A stretch of 12,544 nt of DNA from an uncultured Clostridium sp. (GTDB lineage Bacteria; Bacillota; Clostridia; Lachnospirales; Lachnospiraceae): positions 1 to 12,544 of the forward strand of contig CALAAS010000002.1 of the NCBI GenBank assembly GCA_937885015.1. The letters run 5' to 3'. Numbering within the stretch: the stretch's first letter is position 1; the number at the start of each line of letters is the position of its first letter. Shown here in pieces: positions 5,943 through 12,544 of this stretch. The notes beneath the pieces are model-generated. The model worked only from the letters and a program-made list of their open reading frames with translations. It was not told where the DNA came from and searched no databases. The position numbers and the translations under genes were made by a program.

Positions 5943-6476
5943 TCAATAATTCTCCTTGCGGACTTCGAAATAGCTCTGAGGGTGGGCGCAAACCGGACAT
6001 ACCTCAGGAGCCTTCTTTCCAATTACCAGATGGCCACAGTTTCTGCACTCCCACATAGTCTCTTCGGATTTCTCAAAAACAGCCTTCATCTCCACATTGT
6101 TCAACAGCTTCAGGTAACGCTCCTCATGGGTTTTTTCAATGGCAGCCACACCTCTGAACTTGGCAGCCAGAGCCGTAAATCCCTCTTCCTCTGCCACTTT
6201 CGCAAACCCATCATACATATCCGTCCACTCGTAGTTCTCGCCCTCTGCTGCAGCCTTCAGATTCTGTGCTGTATTTCCGATCCCCTGCAGCTCCTTGAAC
6301 CACATTTTGGCGTGCTCTTTTTCGTTGTTTGCCGTCTGCTCAAAAATCGCAGCAATCTGCTCATAACCTTCTTTTTTGGCTACACTGGCAAAATAGGTGT
6401 ATTTGTTTCTCGCCTGAGACTCGCCTGCAAACGCTGTCCATAAGTTCTGTTCCGTTCTACTTCCCTTTAATTCCAT
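5943..6476 (-). CDS. rbr: Rubrerythrin
   Basis: Rubrerythrin is a cytoplasmic non-haem iron peroxidase that reduces hydrogen peroxide in anaerobes, taking electrons from rubredoxin or NADH oxidoreductases. The start is set at ATG 6476, with AGGAGG 8 bases before it and the family N-terminus MELKGSRTEQNLWTAFAGES; in-frame ATGs further upstream lie in or near the promoter and lack a ribosome binding site. The 177 residues hold a ferritin-like four-helix domain with the di-iron ligand motifs AGES (Glu19), EKEHAK (Glu52, His55), AEEEGF (95-100) and IEKTHEE (113-119), then a rubredoxin-like domain with CRNC (144-147) and CPVC (160-163) for the Fe(SCys)4 site. All expected ligand groups are present. 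It is monocistronic; no clear terminator is seen in the 80 bases before the met promoter. Confidence 0.95.
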   Translation of the reverse strand: MELKGSRTEQNLWTAFAGESQARNKYTYFASVAKKEGYEQIAAIFEQTANNEKEHAKMWFKELQGIGNTAQNLKAAAEGENYEWTDMYDGFAKVAEEEGFTALAAKFRGVAAIEKTHEERYLKLLNNVEMKAVFEKSEETMWECRNCGHLVIGKKAPEVCPVCAHPQSYFEVRKENY

Positions 6477-6528
6477 AGCATTTACCTCCTCAAAGTAAGT
6501 ATCAAAATCAGTAACTATTCCTGTTTTT

Positions 6529-6557
6529 ATATTACTCATTTTTTTCTCTTTTGTCAA
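6529..6557 (-). promoter_or_regulatory. Rubrerythrin promoter
   Basis: On the minus strand TTGACA (6557-6552), a 17-base spacer and TAATAT (6534-6529) form a strong sigma-A promoter. The predicted start near 6522 leaves about 45 bases before ATG 6476. This rules out translation from the upstream in-frame ATG codons. I see no clear PerR-type box. Confidence 0.82.
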
Positions 6558-6585
6558 GAAAATATTTAAAAATTTATGAAGGCCG

Positions 6586-6613
6586 TTGACATTGTCCCGG
6601 CTCGGCATATAAT
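6586..6613 (+). promoter_or_regulatory. glmS promoter
   Basis: TTGACA (6586-6591), a 16-base spacer and the consensus TATAAT (6608-6613) predict a start near 6620 and a leader of about 190 bases. It is divergent from the rubrerythrin promoter, with the two -35 boxes about 30 bases apart. Confidence 0.85.
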
Positions 6614-6625
6614 TTATTGTAACTA

Positions 6626-6762
6626 TTCAGGACGGCGGGACTCTGACAAAAAAGATGCGTCGAGCCTGCTTGTAAGCAGCTTTTTGCACCAGAGTTCACA
6701 TCAGAGGGATCTCCGATGCTTCTTATCCTGCTTTGCCGGACAAGAAGATGCCGCGTCCTGAA
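6626..6762 (+). ncRNA. Structured glmS leader RNA, unassigned class
   Basis: The leader begins and ends with complementary segments TTCAGGACG (6626-6634) and CGTCCTGAA (6754-6762), 9 perfect pairs, extended after one bulge by CGG/CCG. Inside are an arm closed by GGACTCTG/CAGAGTTC, within which CAAAAAG/CTTTTTG and a CTGCT-TGTA-AGCAG hairpin can form, and a second arm CTTCTT-a-TCC/GGA-c-AAGAAG. No T-tract follows the closing stem, so it is not a simple terminator. It does not contain the GACGAGG...GGGGUU core that I know from the glmS ribozyme. It may be a riboswitch or a stability element; the class is unknown to me and the fold was made by eye. Confidence 0.5.
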
Positions 6763-6809
6763 TCGTTGCTAATTTCTTACCAAAAAGTAAATCCTACGGA
6801 GGAAAATCT

Positions 6810-8642
6810 ATGTGTGGAATTGTCGGTTACATTGGAGAAGAACAGGCGGCACCGATCCTGTTAAACGGACTTACAAAGCTGGAATACCGCGGTTATGATT
6901 CTGCCGGTATCGCCGTTTATAATGGCAGCGAAATACAAATGGAAAAAGTTTCCGGGCGGCTGAATCGCCTGAAAGAAGTTACCAGAAACGGGGTTTCGCT
7001 CCCCGGCACCATCGGCATCGGCCACACCCGGTGGGCAACTCACGGATGCCCCTCCGACACCAATGCCCATCCTCATTTCAATAAAGATCACTCTATCATC
7101 GTTGTCCACAATGGCATCATTGAAAATTTCAGCAAACTGAAACTTTACCTGGAAAAACGCGGCTACGAATTCATCACCGAGACGGATACGGAGGTTCTGG
7201 CCCATCTTTTGGATTATTACTACAGAAAAACCCACAATCCGCTGGCCTCTCTGACAAAGGTCATGCAGAAAGTAGAGGGTTCTTACGCCCTGGGAATCCT
7301 TTTTAAGGACTATCCGGATCGGATTTTTTCCGCCAGAAAGGACAGTCCTTTAATCGTTGGCCACAGCCAGGATGGAAATTTCATTGCCTCGGATGTGCCG
7401 GCCATTCTGCAGTACACACGGGATGTCTTTTATATGGAAAATGAGGAAATTGCCGTTCTGACCCGTGACGGTATCGTCTTTTACAACGTAGATGAAGAGC
7501 TGTTGGAAAAATCACCCACACACATTGACTGGGATGTCAATGCAGCTGAAAAAGGAGGCTATGAGCACTTCCTTTTAAAAGAAATCTATGAACAGCCCAA
7601 AGCCATTCGCGACACCATAAACCCGCGAATCCGGGACGGTAAAGTAGTCATCGAAGAACTGGGCATGACGGAGGAAGAGATCCGGGCCATTGGTAAGATC
7701 ATGATCGTAGCCTGCGGCTCTGCCTACCACACTGGCGTTATGGCAAAATACGTGTTTGAGGGACTTTCCCGTATTCCCGTGGAAGTGGATCTGGCCTCCG
7801 AATACCGCTACCGTGACCCGATTTTTGACCGCAACACCCTGGTTATCGTGGTCAGCCAGTCCGGCGAAACGGCAGACTCCCTGGCCGCACTGCGGGAATC
7901 CAAAGCCCACGGCCAGAAGGTGCTGGGAATTGTCAACGTAGTGGGAAGCTCCATTGCCAGAGAAGCTACAAATGTCATGTATACCTGGGCAGGCCCGGAG
8001 ATTTCCGTTGCCACCACCAAGGCTTACAGCGCCCAGCTGGCCGCCTTCTATCTCCTGGCCCTGAAATTCGGCGAGGCAAAAGGAACGATCCAGGAGCCGG
8101 CTTACAGCCAGCTGGTCGCAGATCTAAAAAAACTGCCGGATCAGATTGAAGAGTTATTAAAAAACCGGGAGCCGATCCAGCGCTTTGCCAATCGATACCT
8201 GGCTGCCGAGCATATTTTCTTTATTGGACGCGGCATTGACTACGCCATTTCCCTGGAGGGGTCTCTGAAACTGAAGGAAATTTCCTATATCCACTCCGAG
8301 GCCTATGCGGCCGGGGAGCTGAAACACGGAACGATTTCCCTGATCGAGGACGGAACTCTGGTGGTCGCTGTTGCCACTCAGGAGAAACTGTACCCAAAAA
8401 CCATCAGCAATATCCTGGAGGTAACGACCCGCGGCGCTTTCGTTATGGCACTGACCAATGAGGACAACAAAGAGATTGAGAAAGTTTCCGGTTACACCTT
8501 CTACATTCCAAAAACGAACCCCTTCTTTGCGGGTTCTCTGGCTGTTGTCCCCCTGCAGCTGTTTGCCTATTACGTTTCCCTGGGCCGCGGCCTGGACGTG
8601 GATAAGCCGCGAAATCTGGCCAAGTCTGTTACCGTGGAATAA
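6810..8642 (+). CDS. glmS: Glutamine--fructose-6-phosphate aminotransferase (isomerising)
   Basis: GlmS makes glucosamine-6-phosphate from fructose-6-phosphate and glutamine, the first committed step to UDP-GlcNAc and cell wall. The 610 residues begin MCGIVGYIG; Cys2 becomes the N-terminal nucleophile after Met removal. The glutaminase domain (2-240) has GHTRWATHG (71-79), NG at 101-102 and TETDTE (123-128). Two SIS domains bind the sugar: the first (about 295-430) with ACGSAYH (301-307), SQSGETADS (349-357) and ATTKA (401-405); the second (about 465-600) with KLKE (Glu490), His506 and the C-terminal tail DKPRNLAKSVTVE carrying Lys605. All catalytic groups known from E. coli GlmS are present. 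ATG follows GGAGG by 7 bases. It has its own promoter and structured leader, and is followed by repeat copy B. Confidence 0.97.
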   Translation: MCGIVGYIGEEQAAPILLNGLTKLEYRGYDSAGIAVYNGSEIQMEKVSGRLNRLKEVTRNGVSLPGTIGIGHTRWATHGCPSDTNAHPHFNKDHSIIVVHNGIIENFSKLKLYLEKRGYEFITETDTEVLAHLLDYYYRKTHNPLASLTKVMQKVEGSYALGILFKDYPDRIFSARKDSPLIVGHSQDGNFIASDVPAILQYTRDVFYMENEEIAVLTRDGIVFYNVDEELLEKSPTHIDWDVNAAEKGGYEHFLLKEIYEQPKAIRDTINPRIRDGKVVIEELGMTEEEIRAIGKIMIVACGSAYHTGVMAKYVFEGLSRIPVEVDLASEYRYRDPIFDRNTLVIVVSQSGETADSLAALRESKAHGQKVLGIVNVVGSSIAREATNVMYTWAGPEISVATTKAYSAQLAAFYLLALKFGEAKGTIQEPAYSQLVADLKKLPDQIEELLKNREPIQRFANRYLAAEHIFFIGRGIDYAISLEGSLKLKEISYIHSEAYAAGELKHGTISLIEDGTLVVAVATQEKLYPKTISNILEVTTRGAFVMALTNEDNKEIEKVSGYTFYIPKTNPFFAGSLAVVPLQLFAYYVSLGRGLDVDKPRNLAKSVTVE

Positions 8643-8663
8643 GCATCCGGAAATTAAACCAGA

Positions 8664-8792
8664 AAGAAGCTCGCCCGCGAGCTTCTTCGCCTGCGGCGGG
8701 TCGCTCTTGCGACAAAATTCCTCTCCGCCGCATGGCGTTCCTCGCGGATCGTTTTTTATTGCATAGGAAGTAATTTCCTATGCAATAAAAAA
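8664..8792 (+). repeat. Dispersed structured repeat element, copy B (also likely glmS 3' end)
   Basis: This is the second copy of the element at 5400-5525. Outer stem CCGCGAG/CTCGCGG (8675-8681/8741-8747), inner stem TGCGGCGG/CCGCCGCA (8692-8699/8725-8732) and TCGC/GCGA inside it are followed by GATCG and T6, which could end glmS transcripts. An alternative 11-bp hairpin (8664-8674/8677-8687) competes with the outer stem. The final palindrome is TTTTTTATTGCATAGGAA (8752-8769), a 5-base loop and its exact complement (8775-8792). Its arms differ from copy A beyond the T6/A6 ends, yet pairing is perfect in both. Confidence 0.8.
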
Positions 8793-8796
8793 GAGA

Positions 8797-8824
8797 TTGA
8801 CATTCTGATGATTTTGTGTATACT
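8797..8824 (+). promoter_or_regulatory. glnA promoter
   Basis: TTGACA (8797-8802), a 16-base spacer and TATACT (8819-8824) lie directly after the palindrome of repeat copy B. The predicted start is near 8831, about 115 bases before the glnA start codon and 15 bases before a hairpin terminator. Confidence 0.78.
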
Positions 8825-8832
8825 ACTACACA
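8815..8832. promoter_or_regulatory. Inverted repeat over the glnA -10 box, probable operator
   Basis: TGTGTA (8815-8820), six bases and TACACA (8827-8832) form a perfect inverted repeat that covers the -10 box and the likely transcription start. A dimeric repressor such as a GntR-type protein could bind here. The regulator is not identifiable from the window. Confidence 0.45.
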
Positions 8833-8845
8833 TAAAGAAAAGCAA

Positions 8846-8876
8846 AGGCGCTTCGACCTGGTCGAGGTGCCTTTTT
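8846..8876 (+). terminator. Terminator or attenuator in the glnA leader
   Basis: AGGCGCTTCGAC (8846-8857) pairs with GTCGAGGTGCCT (8861-8872) through 12 pairs with two G-T pairs, and flanking A and T extend it into the tract TTTTT (8872-8876). It lies downstream of the glnA promoter, so transcripts from that promoter would be cut to about 45 bases unless the hairpin is overcome. It would also stop readthrough from glmS. Confidence 0.75.
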
Positions 8877-8944
8877 CATTGCATAGGTACTATAGGAAAT
8901 TCCAATTGTAGCTTTGCAGCAGAAAATAGAAAGGAGAAATGATT

Positions 8945-11044
8945 ATGAGTAAGAATATTCCCGAATTATATGGAAGTCTGGTGTTCAATGACAAGGTTAT
9001 GAAACGCAAACTGCCAGGGGATGTCTATCGGGCCCTCCGAAAAACCATTGAGACTGGCAGCCATCTGGAACTGGATGTGGCCAATGCCGTTGCTGTTGCC
9101 ATGAAAGAATGGGCCGTGGAAAACGGGGCAACCCATTTTACCCACTGGTTTCAGCCCATGACCGGAATTACGGCTGAAAAACATGACAGCTTCATAAAAC
9201 CTGTAGGAAATGATGAAATAATCATGGATTTTTCCGGGAAAGAGCTGATCAAGGGCGAGCCTGATGCCTCCAGCTTTCCCTCCGGCGGACTCCGGGCCAC
9301 CTTTGAGGCCAGAGGCTACACGGCCTGGGATCCCACTTCTCCTGCTTTTATCAAGGATGACACACTCTGTATTCCCACCGCCTTCTGCTCCTACAGCGGC
9401 GAGGCGCTGGATACGAAAACTCCTCTCCTGCGTTCCATGGAAGCCCTGAACAAAGAAGCACTGCGCGTCCTTCACCTGTTCGGAAATGAGGATGTAACCA
9501 GAGTAATCTCCACTGTGGGACCGGAACAGGAACATTTTCTGGTAGATAAAGAGCTTTTCCTGAAACGGACCGACCTGAAGTTCTGCGGACGAACACTCTT
9601 TGGTGCGCCAGCTCCCAAAGGGCAGGAAATGGATGACCACTATTTCGGCGCTTTGCGCCCCAGAGTAGCCGCCTTTATGAAAGAACTGGATGAAGAACTC
9701 TGGAAGCTTGGGATTCCCGCCAAAACCAGACACAATGAGGTTGCTCCGGCCCAGCACGAACTGGCCACCATCTACACGACCGCCAATGTGGCAGTGGATA
9801 ATAACCAGCTGACTATGGAACTGATGAAACGGGTGGCAGAACGTCATGGGTTGGCCTGCCTGCTCCATGAAAAGCCGTTTGAAGGGATCAACGGAAGTGG
9901 AAAGCACAACAACTGGTCTATTTCCACCAACACTGGGAAAAACCTGCTGGATCCGGATCGGGAACCCGCCAAGAACCTGCAGTTCCTCCTGTTCCTGTTT
10001 GCTACCATCCAGGCCGTAGATGTGTATGGCGACCTACTGCGCGTCTCCGTTGCCACCGCCGGAAACGACCATCGCCTGGGCGGCAATGAAGCGCCGCCAG
10101 CCATTATTTCCATGTTCCTGGGCGATGATCTGGCCTCAGTCCTGGACATTGTAGAACAGGATCTGGCCTCCCGTGCCAGAGAGGATGTGACCATGACAGC
10201 CGGTGCCCGCGTACTCCCCCATTTTGTCCGGGACACCACAGACCGGAATCGTACCTCTCCCTTTGCTTTCACGGGAAATAAGTTTGAATTCCGTATGCCT
10301 GGTTCCTCTCTGTCTGTTTCAGAACCAAACATCGTGCTGAACACGGCTGTAGCAGAAGTTTTAAGCCAGTTTGCTGACCGGCTGGAAGGCTTTTCCGGCC
10401 ATGAGCTGGAGGAACAGATCCACATTCTCTTAAAGGAGGTCATCCGGGATCACCGCCGTATTGTATTCAACGGAAACGGCTATACCGATGACTGGGTGGC
10501 CGAAGCCCACCGCCGCGGCCTCTATGACCTTCCCACCTGCGCCGAAGCATTCCCCTGCCTCCTGGCCGACAAGAACGTAGCTCTGTTTACAAAGCACGGT
10601 GTCTATACCAGGGAGGAAATAGAGTCCCGCTATGAAATTAAGGAAGAAAATTATATCAAGACCATACATATTGAGGCAAAAACCATGATTTCCATCATGC
10701 ATAAAACCTTCCTTCCCGCTCTTTTCGCGTTCCGCAGCTCTTTCGCCAGCGGGACAGCCGCCTCCAAAGCTCTGCTTCCTTCTATGGAGGTTGAAAAAGA
10801 AGAAACTATGATCCGGAAGCTGACACAGTTTTATACTTCCATAACCAGCAAAACAGAGCTTTTGTCCACTTATATAGCTGAAACAGATCAGCAGCCGGAT
10901 GATGCAGCTAAAGTAAATTTCTTTGCCCACACGCTCCTGCCGGTTATGGATGAAATCCGTTCTCTGGCAGATGAAGCGGAAACCATGATCCCTGCGTCCT
11001 TCCTGCCCTATCCCACCTACGAAGATCTGCTGTTTTCTGTTTAA
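8945..11044 (+). CDS. glnA: Glutamine synthetase type III
   Basis: This enzyme makes glutamine from glutamate, ammonia and ATP in the cytoplasm; type III forms are dodecamers of about 700-residue subunits, found in Bacteroides, Clostridia and cyanobacteria. The start is ATG 8945, 8 bases after GGAGA; ATG 8939 is in frame but only 2-3 bases from the ribosome binding site. The 699 residues carry the type III N-terminal region (ATHFTHWFQPMTG, 62-74), FPSGGLRATFEARGYTAWD (111-129), the catalytic VGPEQEHF (191-198), NEVAPAQHE (264-272), INGSGKHNNWS (315-325) and AGNDHRLGGNEAPPAI (372-387), then a long C-terminal part special to the type. The symbol glnN is also used for this family. The leader contains a promoter, an operator-like repeat and an attenuator; purF follows 14 bases later. 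Confidence 0.96.
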   Translation: MSKNIPELYGSLVFNDKVMKRKLPGDVYRALRKTIETGSHLELDVANAVAVAMKEWAVENGATHFTHWFQPMTGITAEKHDSFIKPVGNDEIIMDFSGKELIKGEPDASSFPSGGLRATFEARGYTAWDPTSPAFIKDDTLCIPTAFCSYSGEALDTKTPLLRSMEALNKEALRVLHLFGNEDVTRVISTVGPEQEHFLVDKELFLKRTDLKFCGRTLFGAPAPKGQEMDDHYFGALRPRVAAFMKELDEELWKLGIPAKTRHNEVAPAQHELATIYTTANVAVDNNQLTMELMKRVAERHGLACLLHEKPFEGINGSGKHNNWSISTNTGKNLLDPDREPAKNLQFLLFLFATIQAVDVYGDLLRVSVATAGNDHRLGGNEAPPAIISMFLGDDLASVLDIVEQDLASRAREDVTMTAGARVLPHFVRDTTDRNRTSPFAFTGNKFEFRMPGSSLSVSEPNIVLNTAVAEVLSQFADRLEGFSGHELEEQIHILLKEVIRDHRRIVFNGNGYTDDWVAEAHRRGLYDLPTCAEAFPCLLADKNVALFTKHGVYTREEIESRYEIKEENYIKTIHIEAKTMISIMHKTFLPALFAFRSSFASGTAASKALLPSMEVEKEETMIRKLTQFYTSITSKTELLSTYIAETDQQPDDAAKVNFFAHTLLPVMDEIRSLADEAETMIPASFLPYPTYEDLLFSV

Positions 11045-11058
11045 AGGAGGTCGCAAAA

Positions 11059-12462
11059 ATGGATCCTCAGGAGTTTTCCCGCTCTTTTCAAACCGGTGTC
11101 CGGGAAGAATGCGGTGTGTTCGGCATGTTTCAGCCGGATGGCCGGGATATTGTCCGGGATATGTATTACGGCCTCCATGCCCTCCAGCACCGGGGCCAGG
11201 AAGCCTGCGGCATTGCAGTAACCGATACCGCAGGCCCCAGAGGCGCTGTAACATGCCGCAAAGGAGCCGGCCTGGTATCAGAGGTCTTCAGTGAGGAAGT
11301 GCTGTCCAGCATGAAGGGCAACCTTTCCATTGGCCACGTCCGTTATTCCACCACTGGAGCTTCTACTCAGGAAAATGCCCAGCCTCTGGTCATCAAATAC
11401 AGCAAAGGCTCTCTCTGCCTGGCCCACAATGGGAATCTGGTCAATACCGACGCCCTGCACCGGGAACTGGAAACAAACGGAGCCGTATTTCAGACAACTA
11501 CAGACTCTGAGATTCTGGCCCTCTGCATCGCCCAGGCCAGAATCCACACATCCTCTGTAGAAGAAGCCATAAAATCTGCAGCCAGAAAGGTACAGGGAGC
11601 CTACGGTCTCGTCATCGCCAGTCCCAGAAAACTCATTGGCGTACGGGATCCCCTTGGCCTGCGCCCTCTCTGCCTCGGCCGCAGGCAGACTACCTGGATC
11701 CTTGCTTCTGAAAGCTGTGCCATTTCCTCCATTGGAGGTGAATTCATCCGAGATATTGAGCCGGGAGAGATCCTGACCATCGACAGGGATGGTCTCCATT
11801 CTGACCGCAGTCTCTGCCAGGTAAAACGGGCCCACTGCATCTTTGAATATATCTACTTTGCCAGGCTTGACAGCCGCCTTGACCGAATCAGTGTCTATGA
11901 GGCCCGTCTTCGGGGCGGAGTCCAGCTGGCTGCCGCCTTTCCGGTTGATGCTGACCTGGTGGCCGGTGTGCCGGATTCCGGCCTGACGGCGGCCATGGGA
12001 TATGCCAGATCCTCCGGGATCCCGTTTTCCATGATTTTTCACAAGAACAGCTATGTGGGGCGGACGTTTATCAAACCCAGCCAGACAGAGCGGGAGAACA
12101 GCGTTCGGATCAAACTGAACGTTCTGGAACCGGCTGTGCGAGGGAAGCGGATCGTTCTGGTGGATGACTCCATTGTCCGGGGCACCACCATGAAAAACCT
12201 GATCCATATGCTGAAAAAAGCCGGAGCACTCCAGGTGCACGTCCGGATCAGTTCTCCGCCTTTTTTATACCCCTGTTATTTCGGAACAGATGTCCCTTCA
12301 AACCAGCAGCTGATCGCCTCTCGCCACTCGGTTGACGAGATCCGTCGGGAACTCGGCGCTGATTCACTGGGTTACATGCCAGCCAGCGCTCTTCCCCAGA
12401 TGGTAAATTCTCTTCCTCTCTGCACTGCCTGCTTTACAGGCCAGTACCCCATGGAGGTCTGA
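11059..12462 (+). CDS. purF: Amidophosphoribosyltransferase (glutamine PRPP amidotransferase)
   Basis: PurF starts de novo purine synthesis by moving the glutamine amide nitrogen to PRPP, giving phosphoribosylamine. The 467 residues begin with a 17-residue propeptide ending REE; Cys18 would be freed by self-processing as the nucleophile. The glutaminase domain follows, with LQHRGQEACG (42-51), GHVRYSTTG (92-100) and AHNGNLVN (122-129). The phosphoribosyltransferase domain has GVPDSG (303-308) and the PRPP loop VLVDDSIVRGTT (366-377). Cys260, Cys406, Cys455 and Cys458 match the [4Fe-4S] ligand pattern of Bacillus PurF. The ribosome binding site AAAGGAGG overlaps the glnA stop codon, so the two genes are probably co-transcribed and coupled. 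No other pur gene is visible, so this may be a stand-alone or second purF. Confidence 0.95.
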   Translation: MDPQEFSRSFQTGVREECGVFGMFQPDGRDIVRDMYYGLHALQHRGQEACGIAVTDTAGPRGAVTCRKGAGLVSEVFSEEVLSSMKGNLSIGHVRYSTTGASTQENAQPLVIKYSKGSLCLAHNGNLVNTDALHRELETNGAVFQTTTDSEILALCIAQARIHTSSVEEAIKSAARKVQGAYGLVIASPRKLIGVRDPLGLRPLCLGRRQTTWILASESCAISSIGGEFIRDIEPGEILTIDRDGLHSDRSLCQVKRAHCIFEYIYFARLDSRLDRISVYEARLRGGVQLAAAFPVDADLVAGVPDSGLTAAMGYARSSGIPFSMIFHKNSYVGRTFIKPSQTERENSVRIKLNVLEPAVRGKRIVLVDDSIVRGTTMKNLIHMLKKAGALQVHVRISSPPFLYPCYFGTDVPSNQQLIASRHSVDEIRRELGADSLGYMPASALPQMVNSLPLCTACFTGQYPMEV

Positions 12463-12494
12463 TCTTGCATAGGAAGCAATTTCCTATGCAAGAT
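12462..12494. repeat. Palindrome at the purF stop codon, same core as copy B
   Basis: A 14-bp inverted repeat (12462-12475 and 12481-12494) with loop GCAAT begins at the last base of the purF stop codon. Its core, TTGCATAGGAA with its complement, is identical to the palindrome of repeat copy B, whose loop is GTAAT. The GC-rich module is missing and no T-tract follows on either strand, so a classic terminator is unlikely. Confidence 0.75.
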
Positions 12495-12544
12495 TAGGGT
12501 GTCAAAAGCCTTTATTTAAACGCTGATATTTATTTTGCACCTTG

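Noticed and set aside
6477..6608. N-terminal extension of rubrerythrin (MSNIKTG... and further upstream)
   Set aside because: The strong promoter at 6529-6557 lies within this extension and the AGGAGG site points to ATG 6476, which also matches the family N-terminus.
6626..6762. glmS ribozyme
   Set aside because: The conserved core segments I know for this ribozyme are not present in the leader, although a model search was not possible.
8664..8792. CRISPR or tandem repeat array
   Set aside because: The repeats are two dispersed copies about 3.3 kb apart without spacers, not an array.
8966..9907. 313-codon open frame on the minus strand
   Set aside because: It lies wholly inside glnA, antisense, with no start signal or recognisable domain.
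11278..12240. 320-codon open frame on the minus strand
   Set aside because: It is antisense to purF with no supporting signals.

Overview
The window looks like chromosome from a Gram-positive anaerobe of the Clostridia, most likely a Lachnospiraceae-type gut bacterium. This rests on a T-box leader, a type III glutamine synthetase, a rubrerythrin, strong AGGAGG ribosome binding sites, and TnpV, AlbA_2 and Fic debris of the kind common in that group. The family-level placement is inference.

Layout. (1) About 1-1420 is an AT-rich graveyard of accessory DNA: a broken tnpV (+), an AlbA_2 ATP-binding regulator with a frameshift and a large internal deletion (-), a cluster of TCGTGTCA-like sites next to it, an unrecognised 81-residue ORF (-), a Fic fragment whose catalytic loop is lost (-), and a weak possible DNA-binding fragment (+). 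(2) 1470-5862 is one minus-strand operon, read from right to left: a promoter, a methionine-type T-box leader, metN, metI, metQ and an M20 amidohydrolase. (3) 5943-6557 is a monocistronic rubrerythrin gene (-) with its own promoter. (4) 6586-12494 is a plus-strand block: a promoter and a structured leader, glmS, a repeat element, a second promoter with a short attenuator-like leader, glnA (GS type III), and purF.

How the genes fit together. The minus-strand operon imports methionine when tRNA-Met is uncharged, and its M20 enzyme may free methionine or a related amino acid from an acylated form. The plus-strand block centres on glutamine: GS III makes it, and GlmS and PurF are both N-terminal-nucleophile glutamine amidotransferases that spend it on glucosamine-6-P and on purines. 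purF is tightly coupled to glnA.

The most interesting non-coding signals are a dispersed element of about 120 bp with two copies (metN leader and glmS-glnA gap). Its GC-rich half is conserved in sequence, while its terminal palindrome is perfect in both copies but has mostly different arm sequences. The palindrome core of the second copy recurs at the purF stop codon. In addition, the glmS leader has a closed multi-helix fold but no recognisable glmS ribozyme, and the glnA leader carries a promoter, an inverted repeat over its -10 and a terminator.
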